Virus record (IMG/VR): IMGVR_UViG_3300023174_003189 | Coordinates: 1-55,899 of that record | Length of the DNA: 55,899 nt | Origin: a virus | Reading direction: 5' to 3' (one strand) | Shown: in pieces, positions 8,205 through 13,891 of the stretch | Numbering within the stretch: position 1 is the first letter of the stretch | Layout: each line of letters begins with the position of its first letter | Program-made: the position numbers and the translations under genes | Notes under the pieces: generated by a model | Seen by the model: only the letters and a program-made list of their open reading frames with translations | What the model was told of the DNA's origin: nothing | Databases searched by the model: none

Positions 8205-8574
8205 GCTTTCCTCTGTAATCGTTTATCGCAGCCTTAATTGCATCTTCTGCAAGGATGCTGCAATGTATTTTGACGGGCGGTAACGAGAGTTCTTCTGCAA
8301 TCTGAGTGTTCTTAATCTGCTCAGCTTGCTCCAACGTTTTACCCTTGACCCACTCGGTGACCAGCGATGAGCTAGCAATCGCCGAACCGCAACCATATGT
8401 TTTGAATTTTGCATCTTTAATTATCCCATCTTCCACTCGTATTTGTAGTTTCATTACATCACCACAAGCTGGTGCACCTACCATACCGGTACCAACATTG
8501 ACATCACCTGTATCTAGTTTTCCTACATTACGTGGATTCTCATAATGATCTATAACTTTATCTGAGTATGCCAT
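8176..8574 (-). CDS. iscU: IscU Fe-S cluster assembly scaffold
   Basis: A 132-residue NifU-N/IscU protein with all three ligand cysteines: [11 protein letters not shown] (with the Asp after Cys), [13 protein letters not shown] and [14 protein letters not shown]. It keeps ENPRNVG near the N-terminus and the LPPVKIHC segment, corresponding to the HscA-binding LPPVK motif of IscU. The protein would assemble 2Fe-2S/4Fe-4S clusters using host IscS as sulfur donor. The end is Asn/Cys rich (NNNCKCN). It is preceded within one base by a 52-aa gene and followed by overlapping iscA, forming one operon. An intact iscU in a phage is unusual. Confidence 0.95.
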   Translation of the reverse strand: MAYSDKVIDHYENPRNVGKLDTGDVNVGTGMVGAPACGDVMKLQIRVEDGIIKDAKFKTYGCGSAIASSSLVTEWVKGKTLEQAEQIKNTQIAEELSLPPVKIHCSILAEDAIKAAINDYRGKHDNNNCKCN

Positions 8575-8575
8575 T

Positions 8576-8734
8576 TTATTTCTGTTGTTGTTCTATTCGT
8601 TTGAATTCTTCATCTTCAGCAATTGCATCATCAATATCTTTTGGTTCTGGTGGCATGGCACCTGTGCAACTGCCACCATTATTGAACCATAACTCCATAG
8701 CCTGTTTACGATATTTCTCTAAATCGGATGTCAT
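8576..8734 (-). CDS. Hypothetical acidic protein, 52 aa, before iscU
   Basis: Read directly from the minus strand: ATG at 8734, stop TAA at 8578-8576. The protein starts MTSDLEKYRKQAMELWFNNG, has one Cys in a GGSCTGAMPPEPKDIDDA stretch and an acidic/glutamine end. The start overlaps the stop of the gene before it (ATGA) and the stop is one base from the iscU start, so it is embedded in the Fe-S operon. Function unknown. Confidence 0.6.
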   Translation of the reverse strand: MTSDLEKYRKQAMELWFNNGGSCTGAMPPEPKDIDDAIAEDEEFKRIEQQQK

Positions 8735-8853
8735 CTGCCTCGACCTGCCTTTCGCATCACCGTCATTTTAGGAACAAATGTTTGTTTTGGTTTTGGTGCT
8801 GATGGCACTTTTGGTTTAGGTAAAACAACTGCTGGTTTTTTTGGTTCAGTCAT
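8731..8853 (-). CDS. Hypothetical Lys/Pro-rich protein, 40 aa
   Basis: ATG at 8853 behind a strong AAGGAGATATT ribosome-binding site, stop TGA at 8733-8731. The sequence starts MTEPKKPAVVLPKPKVPSAP and ends MTVMRKAGRGR: a low-complexity Lys/Pro protein, probably disordered. It overlaps the next gene as ATGA and is the first gene after the tRNA-Met. The strong ribosome-binding site is the best evidence that it is translated. Confidence 0.6.
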   Translation of the reverse strand: MTEPKKPAVVLPKPKVPSAPKPKQTFVPKMTVMRKAGRGR

Positions 8854-8866
8854 AATATCTCCTTAG

Positions 8867-8941
8867 TGGTTGCGGGGGAAGGAATCGAACCTACGGCCCC
8901 TGGATTATGAGTCCAATGCTCTACCTCTGAGCTACCCCGCT
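8867..8941 (-). tRNA. tRNA-Met (CAT)
   Basis: Cloverleaf on the minus strand with D-arm GCTC/GAGC, anticodon stem TTGGA/TCCAG around loop CTCATAA (anticodon CAT), T-loop TTCGATT and an encoded CCA. With the standard fold the first and last acceptor bases are A and A (unpaired). The anticodon stem lacks the three G-C pairs of initiators, so elongator Met is the best guess; Ile2 cannot be excluded. Confidence 0.85.
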
Positions 8942-9032
8942 ATAACTATATATCTTAAAAACTAAAATCACTTTTTTGGACTTTGAAATCGCCGGAAAAA
9001 ATTTCGGAGGCTCCGACACTTCCAACCTTTTG

Positions 9033-9746
9033 TCAAAATACTATAGTAAATTCTTCTCTCTCACGACAATTTGGCATGTCTAAAGAATTAGGAAAAGTAA
9101 TGTGTTTCTTTAATTTTAAATTCTCTGATGACGTGAAAGACAATTCAATGACTGATGGTATATATTCTTGTTCACTAATTTGTAAATAAGAATAATTGTT
9201 TATATGAACATGTACCAACTTTTGATCCAACTTACTCACAAAATTAGCCATCTCGTTTAATTTAAAATTATCTTGTATGTCATGAAATTCAATTACAATA
9301 CCAGAGAATTGTTTTGTGTGTATGATTATATCATTTAATATATCATATTCAGAACCTTCAATATCACATTTCAAAAAAATGTTTTGTCCTTTTTCTTTTA
9401 CAACATCAACAAAAGTAGTTTCAACATCAGTATTCTTTTTGCCAATGTTTTTTCTTATATGTTGCTTTGTGCCCGTAAAGAATTGTTTATGTGATTCATA
9501 TATTCCTTTACTCTTTAACATTTCATCATCAACAGAATTGTCATATCCATATAAAGGACAATTATTGATATTAAGAAACTGTTCTTCAAACGACCAATCA
9601 TCATTGATACCAAAAGACAATAGACATTCACTCTTTAGTATATCACTTTTATTGACAAGGTAACCACCATCATAGTCTTTACCAATTCGTATTAGATCGG
9701 AACAATAGTATGGCTGTAGTAATCTAGGTAATTTTATTGTTTTCAT
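9033..9746 (-). CDS. FkbM-type SAM-dependent methyltransferase
   Basis: A 237-residue protein. The block NIFLKCDIEGSEYDIL is the FkbM-family signature (K-x-D-x-E-G-x-E), followed by FSGIVIEFHDI. The N-terminal part (IRIGKDYDGGYLV, ECLLSFGINDDWSFEEQF) resembles the SAM-binding region of glycan O-methyltransferases. I place the start at ATG 9746, which shares TAATG with the stop of the upstream glycosyltransferase and has GGAG seven bases before it; the frame is open to 9764. Paired with a GT, it probably methylates a surface glycan, an inference from context. Confidence 0.8.
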   Translation of the reverse strand: MKTIKLPRLLQPYYCSDLIRIGKDYDGGYLVNKSDILKSECLLSFGINDDWSFEEQFLNINNCPLYGYDNSVDDEMLKSKGIYESHKQFFTGTKQHIRKNIGKKNTDVETTFVDVVKEKGQNIFLKCDIEGSEYDILNDIIIHTKQFSGIVIEFHDIQDNFKLNEMANFVSKLDQKLVHVHINNYSYLQISEQEYIPSVIELSFTSSENLKLKKHITFPNSLDMPNCREREEFTIVF

Positions 9747-10459
9747 TACCATTCTCCAGACCAATGTTTAATATTAAATTCAGCATAAAATTTTTTTTTT
9801 AAATTTTCCCAATCCATATTTTTTTCACCTTTATAAATTATCGTATCGTTTGGAGGGCTTTCTCTGTATGTTTTAATGAAAGGTATCTTTTGTAAATAAT
9901 CACGCATCTGATTAAATTTTTCAACACCAGGATTTGTGTTAATCATTTCACCAAACACCACCATGGTTACCGCATGCATATATGTTTGTGGCCCTAAAAA
10001 GAAAACATTTGTGTGTCCTTCATATCGTCTTTTTAAGATCAACTCAATCGTTTGTGCTTGAATAGGATTTTTTGGTTCAGTCAACATGAAGTCTTGTGAA
10101 AAATCCCAATCCAAACAAGTTGGTAATACACATTTTATGCCATCAGTTACAACTTCTGATAAAGGCACATTGTAAAATCGGTCAATATCCATATAAAGAC
10201 CACCTTCATTATATAATTTAAACAACCTCCATAGATCGCTTTTCTCAACTATATGTATATTTTTAATTAAATTGTAATCTCTTTTGTTTAAAGTGGTTCT
10301 AAGATGCTCATCGATTTCATTATCATCATATACGGTGACTTTCCAATCTGGATTCATATCAATCAAATTACGCAAACCATTAAGTATGAGTGGTGATTGA
10401 CTATTCACCACATCTTTAGTTTTCCATGCAACGTGTGCAATTTTTGGTATGGAGCTCAT
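9746..10459 (-). CDS. Glycosyltransferase, GT32-like (DXD sugar-binding region)
   Basis: A 237-residue protein starting at ATG 10459 (MSSIPKIAHVAWKTKD). It has the typical GT32/OCH1-like opening IPKIAHVAWKT and the DXD block KLYNEGGLYMDIDRFYNVPL at about residues 81-100 for nucleotide-sugar/metal binding. A GPQTYMHAV segment and an Asp/Trp-rich end follow. It should transfer a sugar to a glycan acceptor, together with the FkbM methyltransferase next to it. Its start is only 13 bases from the divergent J-domain gene, so its promoter must lie in or beyond that gene. Confidence 0.8.
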   Translation of the reverse strand: MSSIPKIAHVAWKTKDVVNSQSPLILNGLRNLIDMNPDWKVTVYDDNEIDEHLRTTLNKRDYNLIKNIHIVEKSDLWRLFKLYNEGGLYMDIDRFYNVPLSEVVTDGIKCVLPTCLDWDFSQDFMLTEPKNPIQAQTIELILKRRYEGHTNVFFLGPQTYMHAVTMVVFGEMINTNPGVEKFNQMRDYLQKIPFIKTYRESPPNDTIIYKGEKNMDWENLKKKFYAEFNIKHWSGEW

Positions 10460-10467
10460 TATAAATA
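10460..10467 (+). promoter_or_regulatory. TATAAATA late-promoter match before the J-domain gene
   Basis: An exact TATAAATA on the plus strand ends five bases before the ATG at 10473. If used by a gp55-type late sigma, transcription would begin at about the ATG itself, giving a leaderless mRNA. In this AT-rich sequence such an octamer can occur by chance. Confidence 0.3.
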
Positions 10468-10472
10468 AAATT

Positions 10473-11078
10473 ATGAATACAAACTTATATGATATTTTAG
10501 GCGTTTCTAAAAATGCAACATTTGAAGAAATTAAAGCCAAATACAAATCTCTTGCTCAGCAACACCATCCAGATAAAGGTGGTGATTCCGAATTATTTAA
10601 ACAAATAAAAAATGCTTACGAAATACTTAGTGATCCTATAAACAGAAAAAGATACGATACTACAGGACAATTTGAAACCAAATCAAGTTTACGAGATTCT
10701 GCTCTAGAGCAACTTAGTCGAATATTTTTCAATATAATATCAAATATTAACCCCGAAACTGATGATCCGATTCTTATTATGAAAAATGAAAGCAGGCGAG
10801 AAAAAGAAAATGTTAATCATAATATAAATGAATGTAATGGCCGTATGTTCAAATTAAAAAAAATAATCAATAAAATTAAAAGAAAAAATAATGATGGTGA
10901 AAATTTATTAAAGATGTTTGCTGAAAATCAATTAAAGAACCACGAAAATGAATTACAAAATTATATTAGGCAAATACAAATAATTGACACCATAATAGAA
11001 ATACTTGAAGATTATCAATATGGTGATGTTACAACTTTAATTGAAAACTTTATGAATCCTTCTCCTGAACAAGTATAA
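10473..11078 (+). CDS. J-domain (DnaJ-like) co-chaperone
   Basis: A 201-residue protein on the plus strand. Residues 1-70 are a complete J-domain (NLYDILGVSKNATFEEIKAK, HPD at about 33-35 within QQHHPDKGGDSE, ending DPINRKRYDTTGQ). No Gly/Phe or Cys-repeat zinc region follows; the rest is a charged helical region (EKENVNHNINE, LKKIINKIKRKN) that is probably a coiled coil for a phage-specific client or partner. The HPD should stimulate host DnaK ATPase. The ATG at 10473 is chosen because the fold starts there. An Hsp20 gene lies nearby at 13324-13788. Confidence 0.88.
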   Translation: MNTNLYDILGVSKNATFEEIKAKYKSLAQQHHPDKGGDSELFKQIKNAYEILSDPINRKRYDTTGQFETKSSLRDSALEQLSRIFFNIISNINPETDDPILIMKNESRREKENVNHNINECNGRMFKLKKIINKIKRKNNDGENLLKMFAENQLKNHENELQNYIRQIQIIDTIIEILEDYQYGDVTTLIENFMNPSPEQV

Positions 11079-11082
11079 TTAC

Positions 11083-11158
11083 TGGCTGTCTTGGCTGGGC
11101 TCGAACCAGCGACCCAATGATTAACAGTCATTTGCTCTACCGACTGAGCTACAAGACA
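11083..11158 (-). tRNA. tRNA-Asn (GTT)
   Basis: Complete cloverleaf on the minus strand: acceptor TGTCTTG/CAAGACA, discriminator G, encoded CCA, anticodon loop TGTTAAT giving GTT, T-loop TTCGAGC. Its 3' end is four bases from the end of the convergent J-domain gene. Confidence 0.93.
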
Positions 11159-11162
11159 ATTT

Positions 11163-11238
11163 TGGTGCCCCAACCATGACTCGAACACGGGACCTACTGA
11201 TTACAAATCAGTTGCTCTACCAACTGAGCTATTAGGGC
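11163..11238 (-). tRNA. tRNA-Thr (TGT)
   Basis: Complete cloverleaf on the minus strand: acceptor GCCCTAA/TTGGGGC with one T-G wobble, encoded CCA, anticodon loop TTTGTAA giving TGT, T-loop TTCGAGT. The 3' end of the small basic protein gene runs 38 bases into its 5' half. Confidence 0.93.
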
Positions 11239-11395
11239 TTTTTCTTGCGAGTGCGTTTCTAATTTTTGCTTTGATTTTTGGCTTGCTCGATTCTTCCAAC
11301 ATTTTTGTTAGTTGAGCAATATTTAGAGGACCTAATCGTGGTTTACCAGTTTTGGTCAGCATTGAATTTTTTTTCTTCGATTTGGAAACTGCCAT
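11201..11395 (-). CDS. Small basic protein whose end overlaps tRNA-Thr
   Basis: A 64-residue Lys-rich protein starting MAVSKSKKKNSMLTKTGKPR and continuing LGPLNIAQLTKMLEESSKPK. The first about 52 residues resemble a conserved short protein of marine T4-like phages (family memory). The last about 12 residues (NSSVGRATDL) are encoded by the 5' half of the tRNA-Thr gene. The unit is therefore read both as mRNA and as tRNA precursor, and processing of the tRNA would cut this mRNA near its stop. Function unknown; charge suggests nucleic-acid binding. Confidence 0.7.
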   Translation of the reverse strand: MAVSKSKKKNSMLTKTGKPRLGPLNIAQLTKMLEESSKPKIKAKIRNALARKSPNSSVGRATDL

Positions 11396-11414
11396 AATAT
11401 AGTCCTTAGGAATT

Positions 11415-11484
11415 TGGAGCGGTGGCTTAGATTCGCACTAAGTGAGTAGATTGGACACCTACTCTGGTTCTATACCCCGACCGC
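11415..11484 (-). tRNA. Atypical tRNA-Gly-like gene (TCC)
   Basis: A 70-base element with acceptor GCGGTCG/CCACCGC (one mismatch), T then CCA, and a perfect T-arm CTTAG/CTAAG with loop TGCGAAT. The anticodon arm GTAGG/TCTAC has loop TGTCCAA (anticodon TCC, Gly). Departures: G instead of U before the anticodon, a D-arm reduced to about three pairs, an anticodon stem extendable to seven pairs, and a short variable region. It lies just downstream of a consensus promoter. It may be a divergent functional tRNA, a decaying one or a tRNA mimic. Confidence 0.6.
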
Positions 11485-11492
11485 ATAAAAGA

Positions 11493-11521
11493 ATTATAAC
11501 ATTATATAGGTTGATTGTCAA
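11493..11521 (-). promoter_or_regulatory. Consensus sigma70-type promoter before the tRNA cluster
   Basis: Minus strand TTGACA (11521-11516), 17-base spacer, TATAAT (11498-11493). Expected initiation is within a few bases of the tRNA-Gly-like 5' end at 11484, so this promoter appears built for the tRNA set and the small basic protein. It lies over the 3' end of the SprT-like gene. Confidence 0.83.
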
Positions 11522-12038
11522 TACTTATTTGTGGTACATTTCGCCAAGCTATTGGTTCTGGTGTTAGAGCTGCATCTGGATTACGGATATCTGAAAATAC
11601 TTCCCACAGTTTTTCTTTAATGGCAAACTTACTAAACAAACCAATCGATACGCCATATGCTTCTATTTCCCATGGTTCATCATAGTAATCTATATTTTCG
11701 GTAATTCTTTGGCCTCGCCAACGAGTACCATATTCATTTGTTTCACCGTAGGCATATTGCTTGACATGAACCATTTCATGTGCTAATGTTTCTAATATGT
11801 CATGTGAACCAGCAATTGGATTCAATTCAATTTGAAACTCTCTAGGTTTATTGCTTTCATTATAGTTAATAACATCTGCATAACCTAAAGCATCTATTTT
11901 AGAATCAAATTTAATACGGACAAAAATGTTTTCCAACATCTTTGGTGTCATTAATTGTTCAGCATAAAAAAAGGCAGCACGCTTCACAAACGGCCGAAAG
12001 CGTTTCTTATCGGGACATCCGATTATACTGAGTTGCAT
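11502..12038 (-). CDS. SprT-like zinc metallopeptidase
   Basis: A 178-residue protein with the zincin motif LAHEMVHVKQYAYGE (HExxH at about residues 86-90) and an upstream helix typical of the SprT/Spartan-like core (FVKRAAFFYAEQLM). The second half has RWRGQRI and PWEIEAYG, the expected third-ligand region. There is no C-terminal Cys cluster, so it is a catalytic-core-only member. A role in proteolysis of DNA-protein crosslinks or virion/host protein turnover is inferred from the family. An AGGAG lies ahead of the ATG. The stop lies inside the tRNA promoter. Confidence 0.82.
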   Translation of the reverse strand: MQLSIIGCPDKKRFRPFVKRAAFFYAEQLMTPKMLENIFVRIKFDSKIDALGYADVINYNESNKPREFQIELNPIAGSHDILETLAHEMVHVKQYAYGETNEYGTRWRGQRITENIDYYDEPWEIEAYGVSIGLFSKFAIKEKLWEVFSDIRNPDAALTPEPIAWRNVPQISIDNQPI

Positions 12039-12088
12039 CTGAGGTTTCTCCTGTGAAAACCGACACTTCTCAAATATTTAGGTGCTCT

Positions 12089-12535
12089 CTAGATTTCACC
12101 AGGTGAAATTTGTTCTACTTCAACACCACAATTGTTTAAGAAGTCTATGCCGATGGTATCTCTATAAGAATTTCGGTAATATACCTTTCTAATACCAGCG
12201 GTATAGACTTGTTTGGCACAATGAATACAAGGAGCATGGGTCAGGAACATGGTGGATCCATCTCCAGATTCACTACCTCTAGCCAGTTTGGCTATGGCAT
12301 TAGCCTCTGCGTGGATCACTTCGTCCTTGGTTTTGGTGATAACTCCACCATCCTCATGTATTTCTACCACTTCTTCACACTCATTGGTCCATCCGGCAGG
12401 CATACCATTATAACCAATGGATATGATTCTATCATCTTTGACAATGATAGCACCAACCTGTAATCGTTTGGCGGATGATAACTTGGCGAATCTTTCTGCC
12501 ACATCCATATAAGCGTCAATAAATTTTTGTTTCAT
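12089..12535 (-). CDS. dCMP deaminase
   Basis: A 148-residue zinc-dependent deaminase that would convert dCMP to dUMP, feeding dTMP synthesis. Motifs: VGAIIVKDDRIISIGYNGMP, the catalytic HAEANAIAK (HAE) at about residues 77-85 and the zinc-binding APCIHCAKQV (PCxxC) at about 102-111. T4 dCMP deaminase is longer (193). I start at ATG 12535; the frame is open further upstream but only through the tRNA-Ile2 gene, whose 3' end is five bases away, so the enzyme is probably co-transcribed with that tRNA and freed by tRNA processing. Confidence 0.92.
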   Translation of the reverse strand: MKQKFIDAYMDVAERFAKLSSAKRLQVGAIIVKDDRIISIGYNGMPAGWTNECEEVVEIHEDGGVITKTKDEVIHAEANAIAKLARGSESGDGSTMFLTHAPCIHCAKQVYTAGIRKVYYRNSYRDTIGIDFLNNCGVEVEQISPGEI

Positions 12536-12540
12536 AGTTT

Positions 12541-12617
12541 TGGTGGGCCTTGTAGGACTCGAACCTACGACCAAAGGATTATGAGTCCTCTGCTCTAACC
12601 AACTGAGCTAAAGGCCC
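12541..12617 (-). tRNA. tRNA-Ile2 (CAT, lysidine-type) or tRNA-Met
   Basis: Complete 77-base cloverleaf: acceptor GGGCCTT/AAGGCCC, discriminator A, encoded CCA, anticodon loop CTCATAA. The body (TTAGAGCAG, GACTCATAATC, TTGGTCG) closely follows bacterial tRNA-Ile2, whose CAT anticodon is modified by TilS to read AUA. That would suit an AT-rich phage. Elongator Met remains the alternative. Confidence 0.9.
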
Positions 12618-12624
12618 CTTTGGT

Positions 12625-12798
12625 CTACCAACTACCGTCATCGACCCATATTCGAATCGTGATGGGTAATAATTCAATAATATATGATGTTGAAATTTCC
12701 CAAGCATCATTCTCACTACCTCTACTGCAAGCTATTCTCCAATGAAATGGATTCAGCTTCAATGTAATATTACAGCCTGAATATTTTAACCAATTCAT
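12625..12798 (-). CDS. Hypothetical 57-aa Trp-rich protein
   Basis: Read directly from the minus strand: ATG 12798, stop TAG 12627-12625. It starts MNWLKYSGCNITLKLNPFHW and ends RIWVDDGSW, a pattern I recognise from short conserved proteins of marine T4-like phages without known function. The start overlaps the stop of the upstream gene as ATGA, and the stop is seven bases before the tRNA-Ile2. Five Trp in 57 residues suggests a compact beta fold. Confidence 0.65.
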   Translation of the reverse strand: MNWLKYSGCNITLKLNPFHWRIACSRGSENDAWEISTSYIIELLPITIRIWVDDGSW

Positions 12799-13022
12799 TT
12801 ATACATTTCCATAACAGGTTCAGGAATATTGAATTGACTACGAATATATTTTTCTTTCATCATGTGTGGAATGTTTAGATATGGTTCTTCTAAAAGAAAT
12901 GGGCAAGGTTCTCCCCATTTATTTTCAGCCATAAACTTTTTAAACAATTCAATATCCTTTTTATTCTTAGGATCGAACTGCCTTTTTTGATTGTTCATTA
13001 ATTGGTAATTATTAAGAATCAT
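12795..13022 (-). CDS. Hypothetical protein, 75 aa
   Basis: A 75-residue protein (QFDPKNKKDIELFKKFMAEN, then CPFLLEEPYLNIPHMMKEKY) with no recognised motif. It is linked to both neighbours by 4-base overlaps in a three-gene unit driven by the promoter at 13223-13251. Similar short proteins with an F..KxxxWxxxCPFxLExPYLxIP pattern occur in related phages (family memory). Function unknown. Confidence 0.7.
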   Translation of the reverse strand: MILNNYQLMNNQKRQFDPKNKKDIELFKKFMAENKWGEPCPFLLEEPYLNIPHMMKEKYIRSQFNIPEPVMEMYK

Positions 13023-13213
13023 TTCACATACTCCATGCTGTCTTTTTTCATGTAATGAACGACCTGATTTTTCTTGGGATCAGGCATTTGTTTTACTACA
13101 GGAATAAATTTCTCGCCATCGATTTCTTCAACTGGCCAGTTAGAATATGTGTAGAAGATATCCGTGCCATTTCTAGCACGAACTTTTTTGAGAATAGGTT
13201 TTGATTTTTTCAT
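13019..13213 (-). CDS. Hypothetical protein, 64 aa
   Basis: A 64-residue basic protein (MKKSKPILKKVRARNGTDIF...) with alternating hydrophobic residues suggesting a small beta sheet. It is the first gene after the sigma70-type promoter at 13223-13251, with a leader of only a few bases, so it is likely an early gene. No recognised domain. Confidence 0.65.
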   Translation of the reverse strand: MKKSKPILKKVRARNGTDIFYTYSNWPVEEIDGEKFIPVVKQMPDPKKNQVVHYMKKDSMEYVK

Positions 13214-13222
13214 AATATAATA

Positions 13223-13251
13223 ATTGTATCACAGGAATAGGGGGTTGTCAA
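13223..13251 (-). promoter_or_regulatory. sigma70-type promoter with -35 inside a hairpin loop
   Basis: Minus strand TTGACA (13251-13246), 17-base spacer, TACAAT (13228-13223). The -35 hexamer overlaps the loop of the perfect 9-bp inverted repeat at 13237-13261. Confidence 0.78.
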
Positions 13252-13261
13252 GACCCCCTAT
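13237..13261. repeat. 9-bp inverted repeat (hairpin) between Hsp20 unit and small-gene unit
   Basis: ATAGGGGGT and ACCCCCTAT are separated by seven bases (TGTCAAG). As RNA it would be a stable G-C-rich hairpin, but no U-run follows on the minus strand, so it is not a textbook terminator. It may be a terminator or processing site for the Hsp20 transcript, or an operator over the promoter. Confidence 0.6.
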
Positions 13262-13265
13262 ATGT

Positions 13266-13331
13266 TTACCGATTTTTTGGATAATTCAACTGTTCCCATT
13301 CCTCATCGGATACGGGCCACCAGTTAGTCAT
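13266..13331 (-). CDS. Possible 21-aa peptide after hsp20
   Basis: ATG 13331 overlaps the hsp20 stop by eight bases; the frame gives MTNWWPVSDEEWEQLNYPKN plus one residue and stops at 13266. The Trp/acid-rich sequence looks protein-like rather than random. No ribosome-binding site apart from coupling. Could be a coupled micropeptide or nothing. Confidence 0.4.
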   Translation of the reverse strand: MTNWWPVSDEEWEQLNYPKNR

Positions 13332-13788
13332 CTTTCTTTTCCTTGATGGCAATCTTTTTAATGGTATCTTGAGTTTGCACAAGATTTTCTAACCATACAC
13401 GCAACATACCATTTACCATTTCAGCCTGACCAATTTCAATCTTGTCAGCGATAGTGAATGAACGTGTGAAGTTACGGTTAGCGATTCCCTTAAAGAGGAA
13501 GTTTTCTTCTTCTTTGAGTTCATCTTCTTTTGCAGCACCCTTGATGACCAATTTATTACCTTCAAGTGTGATTTCAATATCAGACTTGGCAAAACCAGCA
13601 ACTGCCATTTCAATGACATACTTGTTCTTGCTTACTTGTTTGATATTGTATGGGGGATACGATGGTACATTCTTGGCAACGTTTTTAGTAACTTCTTCGA
13701 TGTCTTTGAAGAATTTATCGTAACCAACGGTGAATGGATCCAGCGTTTTGTGAAAGTCAAATAGACTTGGTAATAGACTTGTGGTCAT
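13324..13788 (-). CDS. Hsp20/alpha-crystallin small heat shock protein
   Basis: A 154-residue small heat shock protein. The alpha-crystallin domain spans about residues 45-145: YNIKQVSKNKYVIEMAVAGF, DIEITLEGNKLVIKG, and ANRNFTRSFTIADKIEI followed by MVNGMLRVWLENL. The N-terminal phenylalanine-rich arm (LPSLFDFHKTLDPF) is typical. ATP-independent holdase, likely binding unfolding host or capsid proteins; Hsp20 genes are common in marine T4-like phages. The gene sits behind a composite promoter at 13850-13880, so both early and late expression are possible. Confidence 0.93.
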   Translation of the reverse strand: MTTSLLPSLFDFHKTLDPFTVGYDKFFKDIEEVTKNVAKNVPSYPPYNIKQVSKNKYVIEMAVAGFAKSDIEITLEGNKLVIKGAAKEDELKEEENFLFKGIANRNFTRSFTIADKIEIGQAEMVNGMLRVWLENLVQTQDTIKKIAIKEKKDD

Positions 13789-13849
13789 ATAATGCTCCTT
13801 AGTTAAGCGAGTTAATCAAAATTATAGGCCCCTGAGGCACCTACATCCA

Positions 13850-13880
13850 TATTTATAACACAATTTATCTTAAATGTCAA
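13850..13880 (-). promoter_or_regulatory. Composite promoter: sigma70 -35 plus TATAAATA
   Basis: Minus strand TTGACA (13880-13875), 17-base spacer, then TATAAATA (13857-13850). The same -10 region fits sigma70 (TATAAA) and the T4 late consensus (TATAAATA). It lies about 60 bases upstream of hsp20, allowing expression with host sigma70 and later with gp55. Confidence 0.7.
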
Positions 13881-13891
13881 TACTTTTGGTA

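Noticed and set aside
8867-8941. Initiator tRNA-fMet, from the unpaired first acceptor base
   Set aside because: The anticodon stem lacks the three consecutive G-C pairs of initiators.
9001-9020. Terminator after the FkbM methyltransferase
   Set aside because: The TCGGAGCCTCCGA palindrome leaves too little loop for a stable stem, though a T-run follows; only a weak possibility.
12536-12574. Longer dCMP deaminase N-terminus (MVVGSSPTRPTKT)
   Set aside because: Those codons are the tRNA-Ile2 3' half read as protein; the family starts at ATG 12535.
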